From: an uncultured Gammaproteobacteria bacterium
GTDB taxonomy: Bacteria; Pseudomonadota; Gammaproteobacteria; Pseudomonadales; Halieaceae
Direction of reading: 5' to 3'
DNA length: 64,000 nucleotides
NCBI GenBank assembly: GCA_902519405.1
Contig: CABYJX010000004.1
Coordinates: forward strand, 1 to 64,000
Positions 40,845-50,786 of the stretch are shown here, one piece after another; position 1 is the first letter of the stretch; every line of letters starts with the position of its first letter. Made by a program: the position numbers and the translations under genes. The notes below the pieces were generated by a model, which saw only the letters and a program-made list of their open reading frames with translations, was not told the origin of the DNA and searched no databases.

Positions 40845-41854
40845 GATTCATTCCACCAATTACTAGATTTCTTTCGTGCTCGATCACTAAAGAGATCATC
40901 CCAAAAAAGTGCCATTCGGCGCAAAGGAGAGCCGGCAAGTTTTTTCCATAGCCTATTATACCAACGAGTGAAGTCGCGATTATAAGGGCAAACTCTGATA
41001 CATATTGAACAGTCAGTGTTTTGGTTTACCCAAAAGTTAAAACACTTTTCAGCATTGACTGTCCACTTCTCAACCCCTATTAAATTAGATCGATTGTGTA
41101 TCTTTACAGACGGATCATCTTTAGGAATCGCCTTTGGTGGACAGGCCACTGCACAACGATCACAGATCGAACAAAATTCTTTGACTCCAAATTTTTTTGG
41201 TCGGCTAATTACTAATGGCAGGTCAGTAAAAATTCTACCTAGCCTTAATCTTGGTCCATATTCCTCAGTAATCAATAGACTATGCCTTCCAACCTCACCG
41301 AGACCTGCTTGCACCGCTAGAGGTATACCCAATGAGGAATCATTCATACTCGCATAAGCTTGATAGCCTAAATTTCGAATATACTGTGCTAGCGTTATTA
41401 AAGTCATGGAGTCATATGAATATCCTAAACCAGTCGCACTACCTGATAACGCAGAGGGAACTGTCTCTGTCAATCTTTGATCCATCGACTCACCAATAAC
41501 TATCACAAAAGGTAATCCCTCAGGGAGATCAAGAGGTTTACTTTCATTCGCAGTATCATCATAAATTTCACTATACATCCAGCGATCATCAAACTCACAA
41601 ACTCCAAATAAGTCTGCCTCAAATAATTTCGCTACCTTTCGAATATCACGTGTCGCCTGTTCATCGCTCTCAAAAAGATAAGGCTCTGTCCAACCCTCGT
41701 CATGAGTCGTAAAGTGGTCGAAGAAACCCTCTTTTCTACCTGTCTCATGCTTGTTAATGTCACGCAAGATATTGGTAACATGCCAAGCAGCATTGCGTAA
41801 TGCGTAATCTCTCTGACTGAAACCATCTGTAGTTCTCGAGCGTGCATTAGGCAT
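40841..41854 (-). CDS. Reductive dehalogenase-like 4Fe-4S protein (N-terminus probably begins further upstream)
   Basis: AVQAGLGEVGRHSLLITEEYGPRLRLGRIFTDLPL; CSICDRCAVACPPKAI and CSICIRVCPYNRDFTRW Fe-S motifs; coding similarity continues in frame to about 41998. Confidence 0.85.
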   Translation of the reverse strand: MPNARSRTTDGFSQRDYALRNAAWHVTNILRDINKHETGRKEGFFDHFTTHDEGWTEPYLFESDEQATRDIRKVAKLFEADLFGVCEFDDRWMYSEIYDDTANESKPLDLPEGLPFVIVIGESMDQRLTETVPSALSGSATGLGYSYDSMTLITLAQYIRNLGYQAYASMNDSSLGIPLAVQAGLGEVGRHSLLITEEYGPRLRLGRIFTDLPLVISRPKKFGVKEFCSICDRCAVACPPKAIPKDDPSVKIHNRSNLIGVEKWTVNAEKCFNFWVNQNTDCSICIRVCPYNRDFTRWYNRLWKKLAGSPLRRMALFWDDLFSDRARKKSSNWWNES

Positions 41855-42268
41855 AAAATATCCACCAAAGAAGGCACTTGCCTTGTCTGACTTGATTTCA
41901 GGGTCCCATCTGGAGCGACAAAATACATCGTCTCGCTGATTAAATTTTTGGAATGTATCAAGTAATTGAAAACCTGTTAGTTGATCTATAGGACGCCAAT
42001 TTTTATTTTTTTTGACACCTTGCTTCCCACGCTAAATTATAATTTTCTGAATAACTTTAACTAAAAAAGAGAGGAGATTATCTTTTAATATCAAATTTAT
42101 ATTTTACGTAAGGATCAACTTAATGGTTATACCTCGGCTATCGGAATCATATTTACTAAATGAATATTTCCTATTGACAGATTAGCTGATAACGTTAGGA
42201 GCATCTCCTTATATTAAAAAGGGGCCTTTGCTCTGATTAGAAACTCATTAACGTCATTCTACTCGCTA

Positions 42269-43465
42269 TTGCCCGGCATAACTATAGTAGCAGGCACCGC
42301 CATCGGAGTAGGGATGTTTTCTTTACCCATAATTTCGTCGGGTATGTGGTTTGAATGGTCGGCACTACTTATTATCTTCACCTGGTTCTGTATGTTCCAC
42401 TCAAGCCTACTAATTATGGAGGCAAATTTAAATTATATTCCTGGCTCAAGTTTCGATACTTTTATACATGATTTATTGGGGCCACGATGGAATCTTCTAA
42501 ATAATATTTCACTTTGCTTTATTCTTTATATTTTAACTTATGCTTATATTAGCGGTGGTGGATCGATCGTGTCCCACACCATAAAAAGTATTTCTAATTT
42601 AGATATTCCAATATTTCTCTCTGGAATATTCTTCTCGGCAGGCCTAGCATTTTGTGTGTGGCACGGCACTCATTTTGTTGGACGCCTTTCAGCTATACTT
42701 GTAGTTGGAATGCTTATCTCTTTCCTACTTTCTGTTCAAGGATTCTTATTGTACACGGAGCTAGAAGTGCTTTTTATTGGGAGGCTAGAATACGTAATCT
42801 ATATCGCTGTAGCCATACCATACTTCATGACTTCGTTTGGTTACCACGGCTGTGTACCAAGCCTTATTAAGTATTATTCTTCTAACGTAAGAGCTGTTAA
42901 GAGATGTTTACTTTTCGGATCTATCTTAGCACTGAGTTTTTATCTAATTTGGTTAGGCGCAACACTAGGAAACATACCACGCGACGATTTTAGTGCAATT
43001 AATTCTTTGGGTGGCAATATCGGAGATCTAGTTAATGCTTTAAGTAGTAAGACGGATAAAGTGTTCTTAGCTAGTACTTTAGCGATGTTTGCAAATATGG
43101 CGGTAGTCTCTTCCTTTTTAGGTGTAACACTCGGTTTATTCGATTTTATAGCCGATAAGTTTAACTTTGCCGATAATTCATTAGGTAGATTCAAAACCAC
43201 TGTTGTAACTTTCTTACCACCATCTGTTGGCGGACTTTTCTATCCTAATGGATTTGTCTATGCAATCGGTCTCGCTGGAATGTTTGCCTGTATATTTGGC
43301 AGCATCGTACCCGCACTAGCCGCCAAACAAAGTCGACTTAAGTATGGTAGTCCAAACTACCGGGTATGGGGTGGGAATCCATTAATCTTCTTTATCATGT
43401 GTTATGGTGCGCTACAATTTGTCTGCTATATTGGTGCTGCTTTTAATTTTCTACCTAAATTTTGA
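42269..43465 (+). CDS. Aromatic amino acid permease-like transporter (Tyr/Trp family)
   Basis: PGITIVAGTAIGVGMFSLPIISSGMWF; about 11 TM segments; start is TTG in the supplied ORF and the frame is open further upstream. Confidence 0.82.
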   Translation: MPGITIVAGTAIGVGMFSLPIISSGMWFEWSALLIIFTWFCMFHSSLLIMEANLNYIPGSSFDTFIHDLLGPRWNLLNNISLCFILYILTYAYISGGGSIVSHTIKSISNLDIPIFLSGIFFSAGLAFCVWHGTHFVGRLSAILVVGMLISFLLSVQGFLLYTELEVLFIGRLEYVIYIAVAIPYFMTSFGYHGCVPSLIKYYSSNVRAVKRCLLFGSILALSFYLIWLGATLGNIPRDDFSAINSLGGNIGDLVNALSSKTDKVFLASTLAMFANMAVVSSFLGVTLGLFDFIADKFNFADNSLGRFKTTVVTFLPPSVGGLFYPNGFVYAIGLAGMFACIFGSIVPALAAKQSRLKYGSPNYRVWGGNPLIFFIMCYGALQFVCYIGAAFNFLPKF

Positions 43466-44805
43466 GTAAGATAATGCTGAAAACAACTACGTCATTTTTC
43501 GTGAAAGTTGCAGAACGCTGGATGCCAGATCCATTGGTAATAGCAATTTTCCTTACCTTATTATGCTATTTCGCGGCACTCATTTTCACTGACTTCACCG
43601 TAGGACAGACCATTGATGCATGGGGTAATGGCTATTGGAGTTTATTAAAATTTACTTGTCAGATGATATTAATTCTCGCATTAGGTCATGTCGTTGCACA
43701 TACTCGTCCGGTAAACAAATTATTGGTTAGTTTCGCACTAAGAATCCATTCGGCTCGCATGGCTTATGTTGGAATTACTCTTTTAGCTGGTTTTTTTTCC
43801 TTATTTTCTTGGGGAATCGGCTTAATTGTGCCTGCGGTAGTATCTCGGATAATCGGAACTAATTTTCGAGAACGAGGGATAAAAGTTGACTATCCCTTGC
43901 TAGTCGCATGTGGATATTCTGGATCTGCAGTAGGGATGCAAGGACTCTCAGCCTCTATCCAACTAATATTGAACACGCCGGATCACTTTTTAATAGATAA
44001 AATCGGTTTGATACCTTTGGATCAAACAATTTTTTCTCCATGGAGCATGTCGATTGTTGCAGCAAATATGATATTACTCCCGATCGCATACGCGCTGGCC
44101 GCTCCAGATGCAGATTCAACACGCGAAATGGTGCTGTCAGAACCTAAGCTTTCTCAAGAATCAAGAAAATTTGAAGAGAATCTTTTGACACCATCTCAAA
44201 AACTTGAAAACTCTCGCTGGGTTACGCTGGCACTGGGATTGTTCGCTGGATTCTATATTCTGCGTCATTTTCTACTCGGTGGTTCTCTTAACCTTAACTC
44301 CCTCAATATGATATTTGTTGTCTTAGGACTACTATTTTGTGATTCTTCTAAACATTATGTGGAACTATTATCAAACGCAGCCAAAGTAGCAGGACCATTC
44401 CTTATTCAATATCCTCTCTATGCCGGACTTATGGGGATAATGGCGGGGTCTGGGCTGGGCGAATTATTTGTAACAGGTTTTGTTCATATATCAACAGTAG
44501 AGACATTACCCCACCTGACCTTCGCGTCTGCTGCTATTTTAAATATCTTTATTCCTTCAGCTGGAGGGCAATGGGCAGTCCAGGGCCCCATCATGATCGA
44601 TGCAGCATTACAAATGGGTGCAGATATCTCTAGAATTGCAATGTCTGTTGCGATAGGCGAGTCTTGGACAAATGCTATCCAACCTCTTTTTGCCGTCCCA
44701 GTGCTCGCAATTGCTGGCCTACATATACGTGATATCATGGGATATTGCGTGATAGCACTACTCGTGCATGGGATAGTATATCTAACAGCGTTGACATTTT
44801 TCTAA
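43462..44805 (+). CDS. Short-chain fatty acid transporter (AtoE-type)
   Basis: RWMPDPLVIAIFLTLLCY, AWGNGYWSLLKFTCQMILILALGHVVA, FIPSAGGQWAVQGP. Confidence 0.92.
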   Translation: MSKIMLKTTTSFFVKVAERWMPDPLVIAIFLTLLCYFAALIFTDFTVGQTIDAWGNGYWSLLKFTCQMILILALGHVVAHTRPVNKLLVSFALRIHSARMAYVGITLLAGFFSLFSWGIGLIVPAVVSRIIGTNFRERGIKVDYPLLVACGYSGSAVGMQGLSASIQLILNTPDHFLIDKIGLIPLDQTIFSPWSMSIVAANMILLPIAYALAAPDADSTREMVLSEPKLSQESRKFEENLLTPSQKLENSRWVTLALGLFAGFYILRHFLLGGSLNLNSLNMIFVVLGLLFCDSSKHYVELLSNAAKVAGPFLIQYPLYAGLMGIMAGSGLGELFVTGFVHISTVETLPHLTFASAAILNIFIPSAGGQWAVQGPIMIDAALQMGADISRIAMSVAIGESWTNAIQPLFAVPVLAIAGLHIRDIMGYCVIALLVHGIVYLTALTFF

Positions 44806-45102
44806 TATATTTATAAATCAAGTCCAGAAGTTCTCGTTAGATCACCTTCGAATTTTTGAGATGACTCCCTTTAGACAGGTGTCTAGCATGCTAATCACCG
44901 TCCTCTATTTATAGAATCGCTTAACAATAAAGACTAATTTCACTAAGTCCTCTGTGTAAATATAAATATAAATTTCTGTTCATATCTTTTAGTGATGTCA
45001 TTATTGCGCTAGAGTCAGGTGGATAGAAATTCTATCTGAACCCGATTTAATACATCGCTATTCTTTTGAAGATCGGGTGATAAGATCTTTGGAGATTCTA
45101 CA

Positions 45103-46644
45103 ATGTCTATCTATGAAACCAGTGGCACGAGTAATGGTCATCGAAACCTCATACTTAAGAGTCCCATTACACTAGAGACGACTGGACAGATAGTCTGCGC
45201 TAATCAGCAAGATGTATCTGCCGCCATATCAACTGCGAGAAAAGCACAATCTATATGGTCGAAAACTTCCTTTACAAGACGCGCTACGATAGCTGACGAA
45301 GCATGTCGACTGGTTGTAAAAAAAGCTGATCTGATAATGGATACTGTAATCTCTGAAACTGGAAAAGCTCGGACTGACGCGATGAGTATGGAGGTATTTT
45401 CGGTCGCTGATTCACTTTGTTACTACGCGAAAAATATTGAGGCATTTCTTAAACCACGAAAGAGAAAAATTCATGGCGTAATGCGATTTACCAAAGAGCT
45501 GCATATCATCTATAGGCCATTGGGAGTTATTGGACTAATCACCCCGTGGAATGGACCATTCGTATTAATGATGAATCAAGCTTGTCAGGCGATTTTAGCA
45601 GGAAATACTGTCGTCGCTAAAGGTTCAGAGGTTACACCCTACTCATCAAAACTAGCCGAAACTATTTTTCTGGAAGCCGGTTTACCAGAAGGGGTATTTC
45701 AGGTGTTACTAGGTGACGGGGAAACCGGCGCGGCAATTGTGAATGGTGACGTCGATAAAGTATCTTTTACGGGTAGTGTTTCCACAGGAAGAAAAGTAGC
45801 GGAGTCCTGCGCGCGCCAGCTTAAGCCTGTGACTCTCGAGCTGGGAGGAAATGACGCAATGATCGTCTGCGCTGATGCAGATCTGGATCGCGCTGTCCAA
45901 GGTGCATGGCTAGGATCCTGTATGAATACGGGACATTATTGCTGTGGAACAGAGCGAATTTATGTGGTGAAAGAAATATACGACACCTTTCTGGAAAAAG
46001 TACTTGTTGCCGGACAAGGACTCAAGCAAGGTTCACAATATGGATATAATGAAAGTATTGGAGCTGTATTCTGGGATAAGCAATTAGAAATTATAGAACG
46101 TCACGTCAGCGACGCAAAAAGTAAGGGGGCTACAATCCTTATGGGTGGATCTCGAAACGAGGATCTCAAAGGCCTCTACTATAGACCAACTGTAATAACA
46201 GAGGTAAATAATGATATGGATATCATGGTAGAGGAAACTTTTGGCCCTATATTATGCATACAAAAGGTTCGAGATGAAGTCGAAGCAATAAAGCTAGCTA
46301 ATGATTCTAAATATGGTTTAAACGGTAATATCTGGACTCAGGACAAAGCTCGTGGCATTCAGCTAGCTCTTCAAATAGATACGGGAGCATGTTCAATAAA
46401 TGATATGGCGATGAGTTACGGGATACCAGAGGCTCCCTTCGGGGGGAAGAAGAATTCTGGAGTTGGTCAAGTTAATGGTAAGAAAGGGCTTCGCGGTTAT
46501 TGTCATGAAATGCCTATCATTGTAGAGAAACGTGGTGGAAAAATACCCAATGCATATCCATATTCAGAGAGGACCGCGTCAAATATGATCAAATTTATGC
46601 AGCTGCTATGGCTCAAAACTCCGATTGGCCGGTGGTTATCATAA
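45103..46644 (+). CDS. Aldehyde dehydrogenase family protein
   Basis: PWNGPFVLMMNQACQAILAGNTVVAKGSE, VTLELGGNDAMIV, FGPILCIQKV. Confidence 0.95.
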   Translation: MSIYETSGTSNGHRNLILKSPITLETTGQIVCANQQDVSAAISTARKAQSIWSKTSFTRRATIADEACRLVVKKADLIMDTVISETGKARTDAMSMEVFSVADSLCYYAKNIEAFLKPRKRKIHGVMRFTKELHIIYRPLGVIGLITPWNGPFVLMMNQACQAILAGNTVVAKGSEVTPYSSKLAETIFLEAGLPEGVFQVLLGDGETGAAIVNGDVDKVSFTGSVSTGRKVAESCARQLKPVTLELGGNDAMIVCADADLDRAVQGAWLGSCMNTGHYCCGTERIYVVKEIYDTFLEKVLVAGQGLKQGSQYGYNESIGAVFWDKQLEIIERHVSDAKSKGATILMGGSRNEDLKGLYYRPTVITEVNNDMDIMVEETFGPILCIQKVRDEVEAIKLANDSKYGLNGNIWTQDKARGIQLALQIDTGACSINDMAMSYGIPEAPFGGKKNSGVGQVNGKKGLRGYCHEMPIIVEKRGGKIPNAYPYSERTASNMIKFMQLLWLKTPIGRWLS

Positions 46645-46667
46645 AAATGTAAATCATTAATTAACTA

Positions 46668-47072
46668 GTGCTTACCTTAGAAGATAAATTAGAACTTTAC
46701 GAACTCAATGCGCGCTACGTCGATGCAATAGATGATTGTGACTGGCATGCTCTTGCGAGTATTTTTACTCACGACGCGGTTTTTGAAGTCGTTGACCTCG
46801 TCACTATGAATGGTTTATCTGAAATTAAATATTTTATGGCTCACGAGGGTCGTCATCCACTTGCACATCTTATTACTAATACTCATTTTTCCGTATCGTC
46901 TGAAAAAATCGAGATGCGGAGCCGTGGTATTTTTCCAATTGACAACAGCACTAAAGCTGCTGGCCATCGCGTTTTCTATGGTTCTTACTACGACTCCGTA
47001 ATAAAGCTTAAAGAGGGATGGCGGATCAACCATCGTATTTTTTCAGCAATACGAATTGGTACAAAAAATTAA
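46668..47072 (+). CDS. SnoaL/NTF2-like protein
   Basis: LYELNARYVDAIDDCDWHALASIFTHDAVFEV; GWRINHRIFSAI. Confidence 0.85.
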   Translation: MLTLEDKLELYELNARYVDAIDDCDWHALASIFTHDAVFEVVDLVTMNGLSEIKYFMAHEGRHPLAHLITNTHFSVSSEKIEMRSRGIFPIDNSTKAAGHRVFYGSYYDSVIKLKEGWRINHRIFSAIRIGTKN

Positions 47073-47093
47073 CTTAAAAAAATAAACCTAACT

Positions 47094-48386
47094 TTACTTC
47101 GCCTGTAACAGATTGAAATCAGCCATCTTTTCACGATTAAGGCGTTCGCGCTCCTCAGTTTTAGTAATCTCTAGTTCGGATATATCTAATTCTTCTAAAA
47201 TCTCGCGATTATGTTGGCCTAAAATAGCAGCGTGATACTTAAGAAAATCACCTTGACCGGCAAACTGAAAAGGTATCTTGGCAAATCTCATTGGTCCCAC
47301 TACAGGATGATCGCTTTCTATCAGGGCTCCCTCATGTTTAACCTGCTTATCTTTGTGAATTTCATCCAGCGTGGCTACTCGCGCACAGGGGATGTTATTC
47401 CCATCAAGTTTTCTACAGATATCGTCTGCAAGATATACCGAAAAAATAGAATCCAGAGCGTTCCGCAACTCGTCGCCATTTATTATACGATTCGGGAATG
47501 ATGAGAATCGTGGATCCTCGATCAATGGGGATTCAAATAGCTGACAAAGTATTCGGAAATGCTTATCCGAAACTAATATCACTGCAAGGTAGCCATCCTT
47601 TGCCTTATAAATTTGAAAATAATCTGCCAGCTCTCCAGCATGCGTTACGTCCTCTCCAAGCAATGTATGAGACCACATGAAATCGGGCCACTGATAATAC
47701 AAAGCCGAGGCTAACATTGAAATTGGAAGATACTGCCCAGATCCGGTTTTTACTCTTTGGAGTAATGCTGCTGTAATAGCTTGAGCTGCTGTAAATCCTG
47801 TCACTTTATCAAACATAACTGTTCTGACGTTTGTTGGTCTCGATTCACATTGCTCCGCTGCCGTTCCTGAGGATGCCTGAATCAAAGGATCATATACACG
47901 TCGCTTAGAATAGGGCCCCGTCTGCCCATAACCACTTATAGATACATAGATCAAATCAGGTCGTATTACCCGCAAAGAATCATAATCAAGACCCAATTTC
48001 TTAACCACGCCTGGTCGAAAATTCTCAATCAGTACGTCCGCGGTTTGAATTAATTTGTTAAAAATATTCTTATCAGATACTTCCTTAAAATCCAGTACAA
48101 GCGACCTTTTGTTGCGATTTAATACAGCATACATCGCACTCATACCATTACGGGAACTTCCCATATAACGAGCTAAATCACCAATTGCTGGCGGTTCTAT
48201 CTTAATGACGTCTGCACCTTGATCCGCCAGGATCATTCCTGCCATGGGTCCGGATACCGTTGATGTTAATTCGATTATCCGATAACCATCTAATGGTCCA
48301 TTCACAATAAGTCCTCCATCAGAAGTGTTGAGATCACTATATATATTTTTTTCTAATCGATGTGATCGCGACGCTTTACTTATCAA
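47094..48386 (-). CDS. CaiB/BaiF family (class III) CoA transferase
   Basis: GPLDGYRIIELTSTVSGPMAGMILADQGADVIKIEPP, NRNKRSLVLDFK, VLIENFRPGVVKKLGLDY. Confidence 0.95.
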   Translation of the reverse strand: MISKASRSHRLEKNIYSDLNTSDGGLIVNGPLDGYRIIELTSTVSGPMAGMILADQGADVIKIEPPAIGDLARYMGSSRNGMSAMYAVLNRNKRSLVLDFKEVSDKNIFNKLIQTADVLIENFRPGVVKKLGLDYDSLRVIRPDLIYVSISGYGQTGPYSKRRVYDPLIQASSGTAAEQCESRPTNVRTVMFDKVTGFTAAQAITAALLQRVKTGSGQYLPISMLASALYYQWPDFMWSHTLLGEDVTHAGELADYFQIYKAKDGYLAVILVSDKHFRILCQLFESPLIEDPRFSSFPNRIINGDELRNALDSIFSVYLADDICRKLDGNNIPCARVATLDEIHKDKQVKHEGALIESDHPVVGPMRFAKIPFQFAGQGDFLKYHAAILGQHNREILEELDISELEITKTEERERLNREKMADFNLLQAK

Positions 48387-48391
48387 TCTAT

Positions 48392-49039
48392 TTACTCTTT
48401 TCCTAAACTTCCTACTAATTCAACTGCTCGCCGCGAGCGGTTTTCTATTTCTGTCCAATCTTTTGCTACGATTAGAGATTCAGGTGCTATCCATGACCCC
48501 GCCACAACCGGCACGCTAGTCAAGGAAAGATAGCTCACTAAATTAGCCTCGCTAACTCCTCCAGTAGGGCAAAACTTCATCTCAGGAAAAATTTCCGCTA
48601 AGGTTTTTAGCATCTCAACACCTCCCAATTTTTCCGATGGAAAAATTTTACAGATAGTGAAGCCCGCTTCTCTTGCCTTAAGTATCTCTGATGGGGTTGC
48701 AACTCCAGGCAAAAATGGCAAAGAAGAGTCGACAGCTGAGTCATATAATTTTTCGCTGGTACCGGGTGAAACAGCAAAAGCCGCACCAGAATCTTTTACC
48801 AGAGTGAGTTGCTCAGGTGTGCGTACTGTTCCTGCACCAACAATTACTTCGGGAAGCGTATCAGAAATCTTCTTAATTGATGGTATTGCTGCCTCAGTGC
48901 GGAGGGTAACTTCTATAGTAGGCAATCCACTATCAAGCAAAACTTGTGCAACAGGTACTGCCAGTTCCACCTCTCGCACCACTAATACGGGGATAATAGA
49001 AGCTTCACACAGGCTTTCAAATGATAAAGAATCAATCAT
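48392..49039 (-). CDS. eda: KDPG/KHG aldolase
   Basis: IIPVLVVREVELAVPVAQVLLDSGLPTIEVTLRTEAA, VIVGAGTVRTPEQ, FCPTGGVSEAN. Confidence 0.95.
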   Translation of the reverse strand: MIDSLSFESLCEASIIPVLVVREVELAVPVAQVLLDSGLPTIEVTLRTEAAIPSIKKISDTLPEVIVGAGTVRTPEQLTLVKDSGAAFAVSPGTSEKLYDSAVDSSLPFLPGVATPSEILKAREAGFTICKIFPSEKLGGVEMLKTLAEIFPEMKFCPTGGVSEANLVSYLSLTSVPVVAGSWIAPESLIVAKDWTEIENRSRRAVELVGSLGKE

Positions 49040-50034
49040 CTTATTGGTAAATCAAGTTTATCAGCAGCACCAATCAGTCCTGCATCTGAACGAGTAATGA
49101 TTCTTATTGGTATTTCTTTTAGATAAGCTTGGTATCTTCCTTTATCTTCAAATCGAGATCGAAATGTGCTCTTCTCCAGAAGAGTGATGTACCGAGGAAC
49201 TATTCCACCAGCAATATATACTCCTCCTCTTGCGCCAAAGGTTAGGGCAAGATTACCCGCCGTACTTCCTAAAATAGAAAAAAAAAGATTCATAACCTCT
49301 AGACAAAATTCATCCTCTCCGGAGTCTGCTGCCTTACCTATAGCCACTTCATCTAAGGTTCTAACTGAAGTTTTGATTTCTTCAGCTAATGCTGAGTAGA
49401 TATTGACTATTCCTTCTCCAGATAAAAGCCTCTCCAGAGAGGCTCGTCCAAATCTATTCTCTAAATATTTAAACACTCTAAATTCTTTGTCATTTATCGG
49501 CGCAAAGTCGGCATGCCCCCCTTCACCTGAAATTACTCTGTAATCTCCTTTACATGAAATTAGGCCTGCCACTCCTAAACCAGTACCAGGACCAAGAATA
49601 GCAAAATTTTGCCCGCTAGACTTGCCCTTAGAGATATCCAATTCATACCAGTCTGCGGTGGAGAGATGTGGTATTGCTCTGGCTACGCCTTCGAAATCGT
49701 TAATGATCTCGATAGAAATACCTCCCAACTTTTCTGAAATTTGGGACTTAGTAAATTGCCAAGCACTATTAGTAAATCGAATAACAGGATTATCCACTAC
49801 GCCAGCAACAGCGAAACAAGCCCTAGTGGGATACGGGTGCCAAAGTCCGAGTATCTCCACATCGTATAAAAAGGTATCAATAACGTCATCCAAAGAGCCA
49901 TATTGTGAGACTGAATAGATAAGGGCGTCATGAATGATCTTTCTCTCAAGGCATTCGATTGCAAATCTAGCGTGAGTTCCACCAATATCAGCTAGTAAAT
50001 TCCACTCTTTAGTTAATCGATTTGCGCTTGACAT
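49036..50034 (-). CDS. glk: Glucokinase
   Basis: LLADIGGTHARFAIE, NDFEGVARAIP, LGPGTGLGVAGL, SGEGGHADFAP. Confidence 0.95.
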   Translation of the reverse strand: MSSANRLTKEWNLLADIGGTHARFAIECLERKIIHDALIYSVSQYGSLDDVIDTFLYDVEILGLWHPYPTRACFAVAGVVDNPVIRFTNSAWQFTKSQISEKLGGISIEIINDFEGVARAIPHLSTADWYELDISKGKSSGQNFAILGPGTGLGVAGLISCKGDYRVISGEGGHADFAPINDKEFRVFKYLENRFGRASLERLLSGEGIVNIYSALAEEIKTSVRTLDEVAIGKAADSGEDEFCLEVMNLFFSILGSTAGNLALTFGARGGVYIAGGIVPRYITLLEKSTFRSRFEDKGRYQAYLKEIPIRIITRSDAGLIGAADKLDLPIR

Positions 50035-50119
50035 TTCTTCCCTTATTTTCGAGATCTAAGTTCAACGATTATCTATGATTCAATACTCCGTTATTGCCTG
50101 TTTTTGTTCCTAACATATG

Positions 50120-50770
50120 TCACTTCTGAATAGATGCTTTACCTGTAAAATAGATATCAATTGTAGTAAAACTTTCGTTAAGGCCAATACCACCATGCTG
50201 TATAAGTGTACCTTCGCCCTCAAAGTGACTAAAAGTATCTGAAAATCTGATTTTTAGCTTAATTCCCTCTAGCGCAAAGCTGGAATTTAGAAATGTTTGG
50301 CAAGCTCGATCGGCAAATAATCCGGAGACTTTTTTACAGCTTGGCTTTTTAGAGAAAGATGTTCTTGAAGCGATACCATTATCTAGGCCAGTGGGTTCTA
50401 TCTGAAAGAAAAGTATTCTCTGATCCATATCCCAGCTTCCTACACCATCAACTAAATACTGAAAATCATAGAATTCCTGTCGCGTAATTCCGATAATTCG
50501 ATTTGATTTAGACACTACATAGTGATTACCCAAATCAAAAATCACCTCTATCTTCGCTTTATCTGGATAGTCATTATCTAAGAGGAAACTCCAATCTGCG
50601 CTGAAGGAAAAATCTTCTCCATCTTGAGCAAAATAACTTGCTTCAACTTGAACTCCCGCTTCTATTTTAATCTGAGTAATTTCAACCGAACTCTCAGCAA
50701 GAATTTTCCGCTCTACAGAATTTGACGAAACAGAAAAAATAAACGCGAAGAATAAGAACGATAATCTCAA
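50120..50770 (-). CDS. Hypothetical secreted protein
   Basis: Signal peptide MRLSFLFFAFIFSVSSNS; 216 aa, no family recognised. Confidence 0.65.
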   Translation of the reverse strand: MRLSFLFFAFIFSVSSNSVERKILAESSVEITQIKIEAGVQVEASYFAQDGEDFSFSADWSFLLDNDYPDKAKIEVIFDLGNHYVVSKSNRIIGITRQEFYDFQYLVDGVGSWDMDQRILFFQIEPTGLDNGIASRTSFSKKPSCKKVSGLFADRACQTFLNSSFALEGIKLKIRFSDTFSHFEGEGTLIQHGGIGLNESFTTIDIYFTGKASIQK

Positions 50771-50786
50771 TGCTACCTCATTATTT

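Noticed and set aside
41632-41961. Minus-strand 109-aa ORF overlapping the RDase-like gene start
   Set aside because: Wrong frame relative to the RDase homology; the conserved N-terminal motif is encoded in the RDase frame instead.
42123-42185. 20-codon ORF (MVIPRLSESYLLNEYFLLTD) upstream of the permease as a possible attenuator leader peptide
   Set aside because: Only two Tyr residues, no run of regulatory codons, and no convincing alternative stem-loops were seen.
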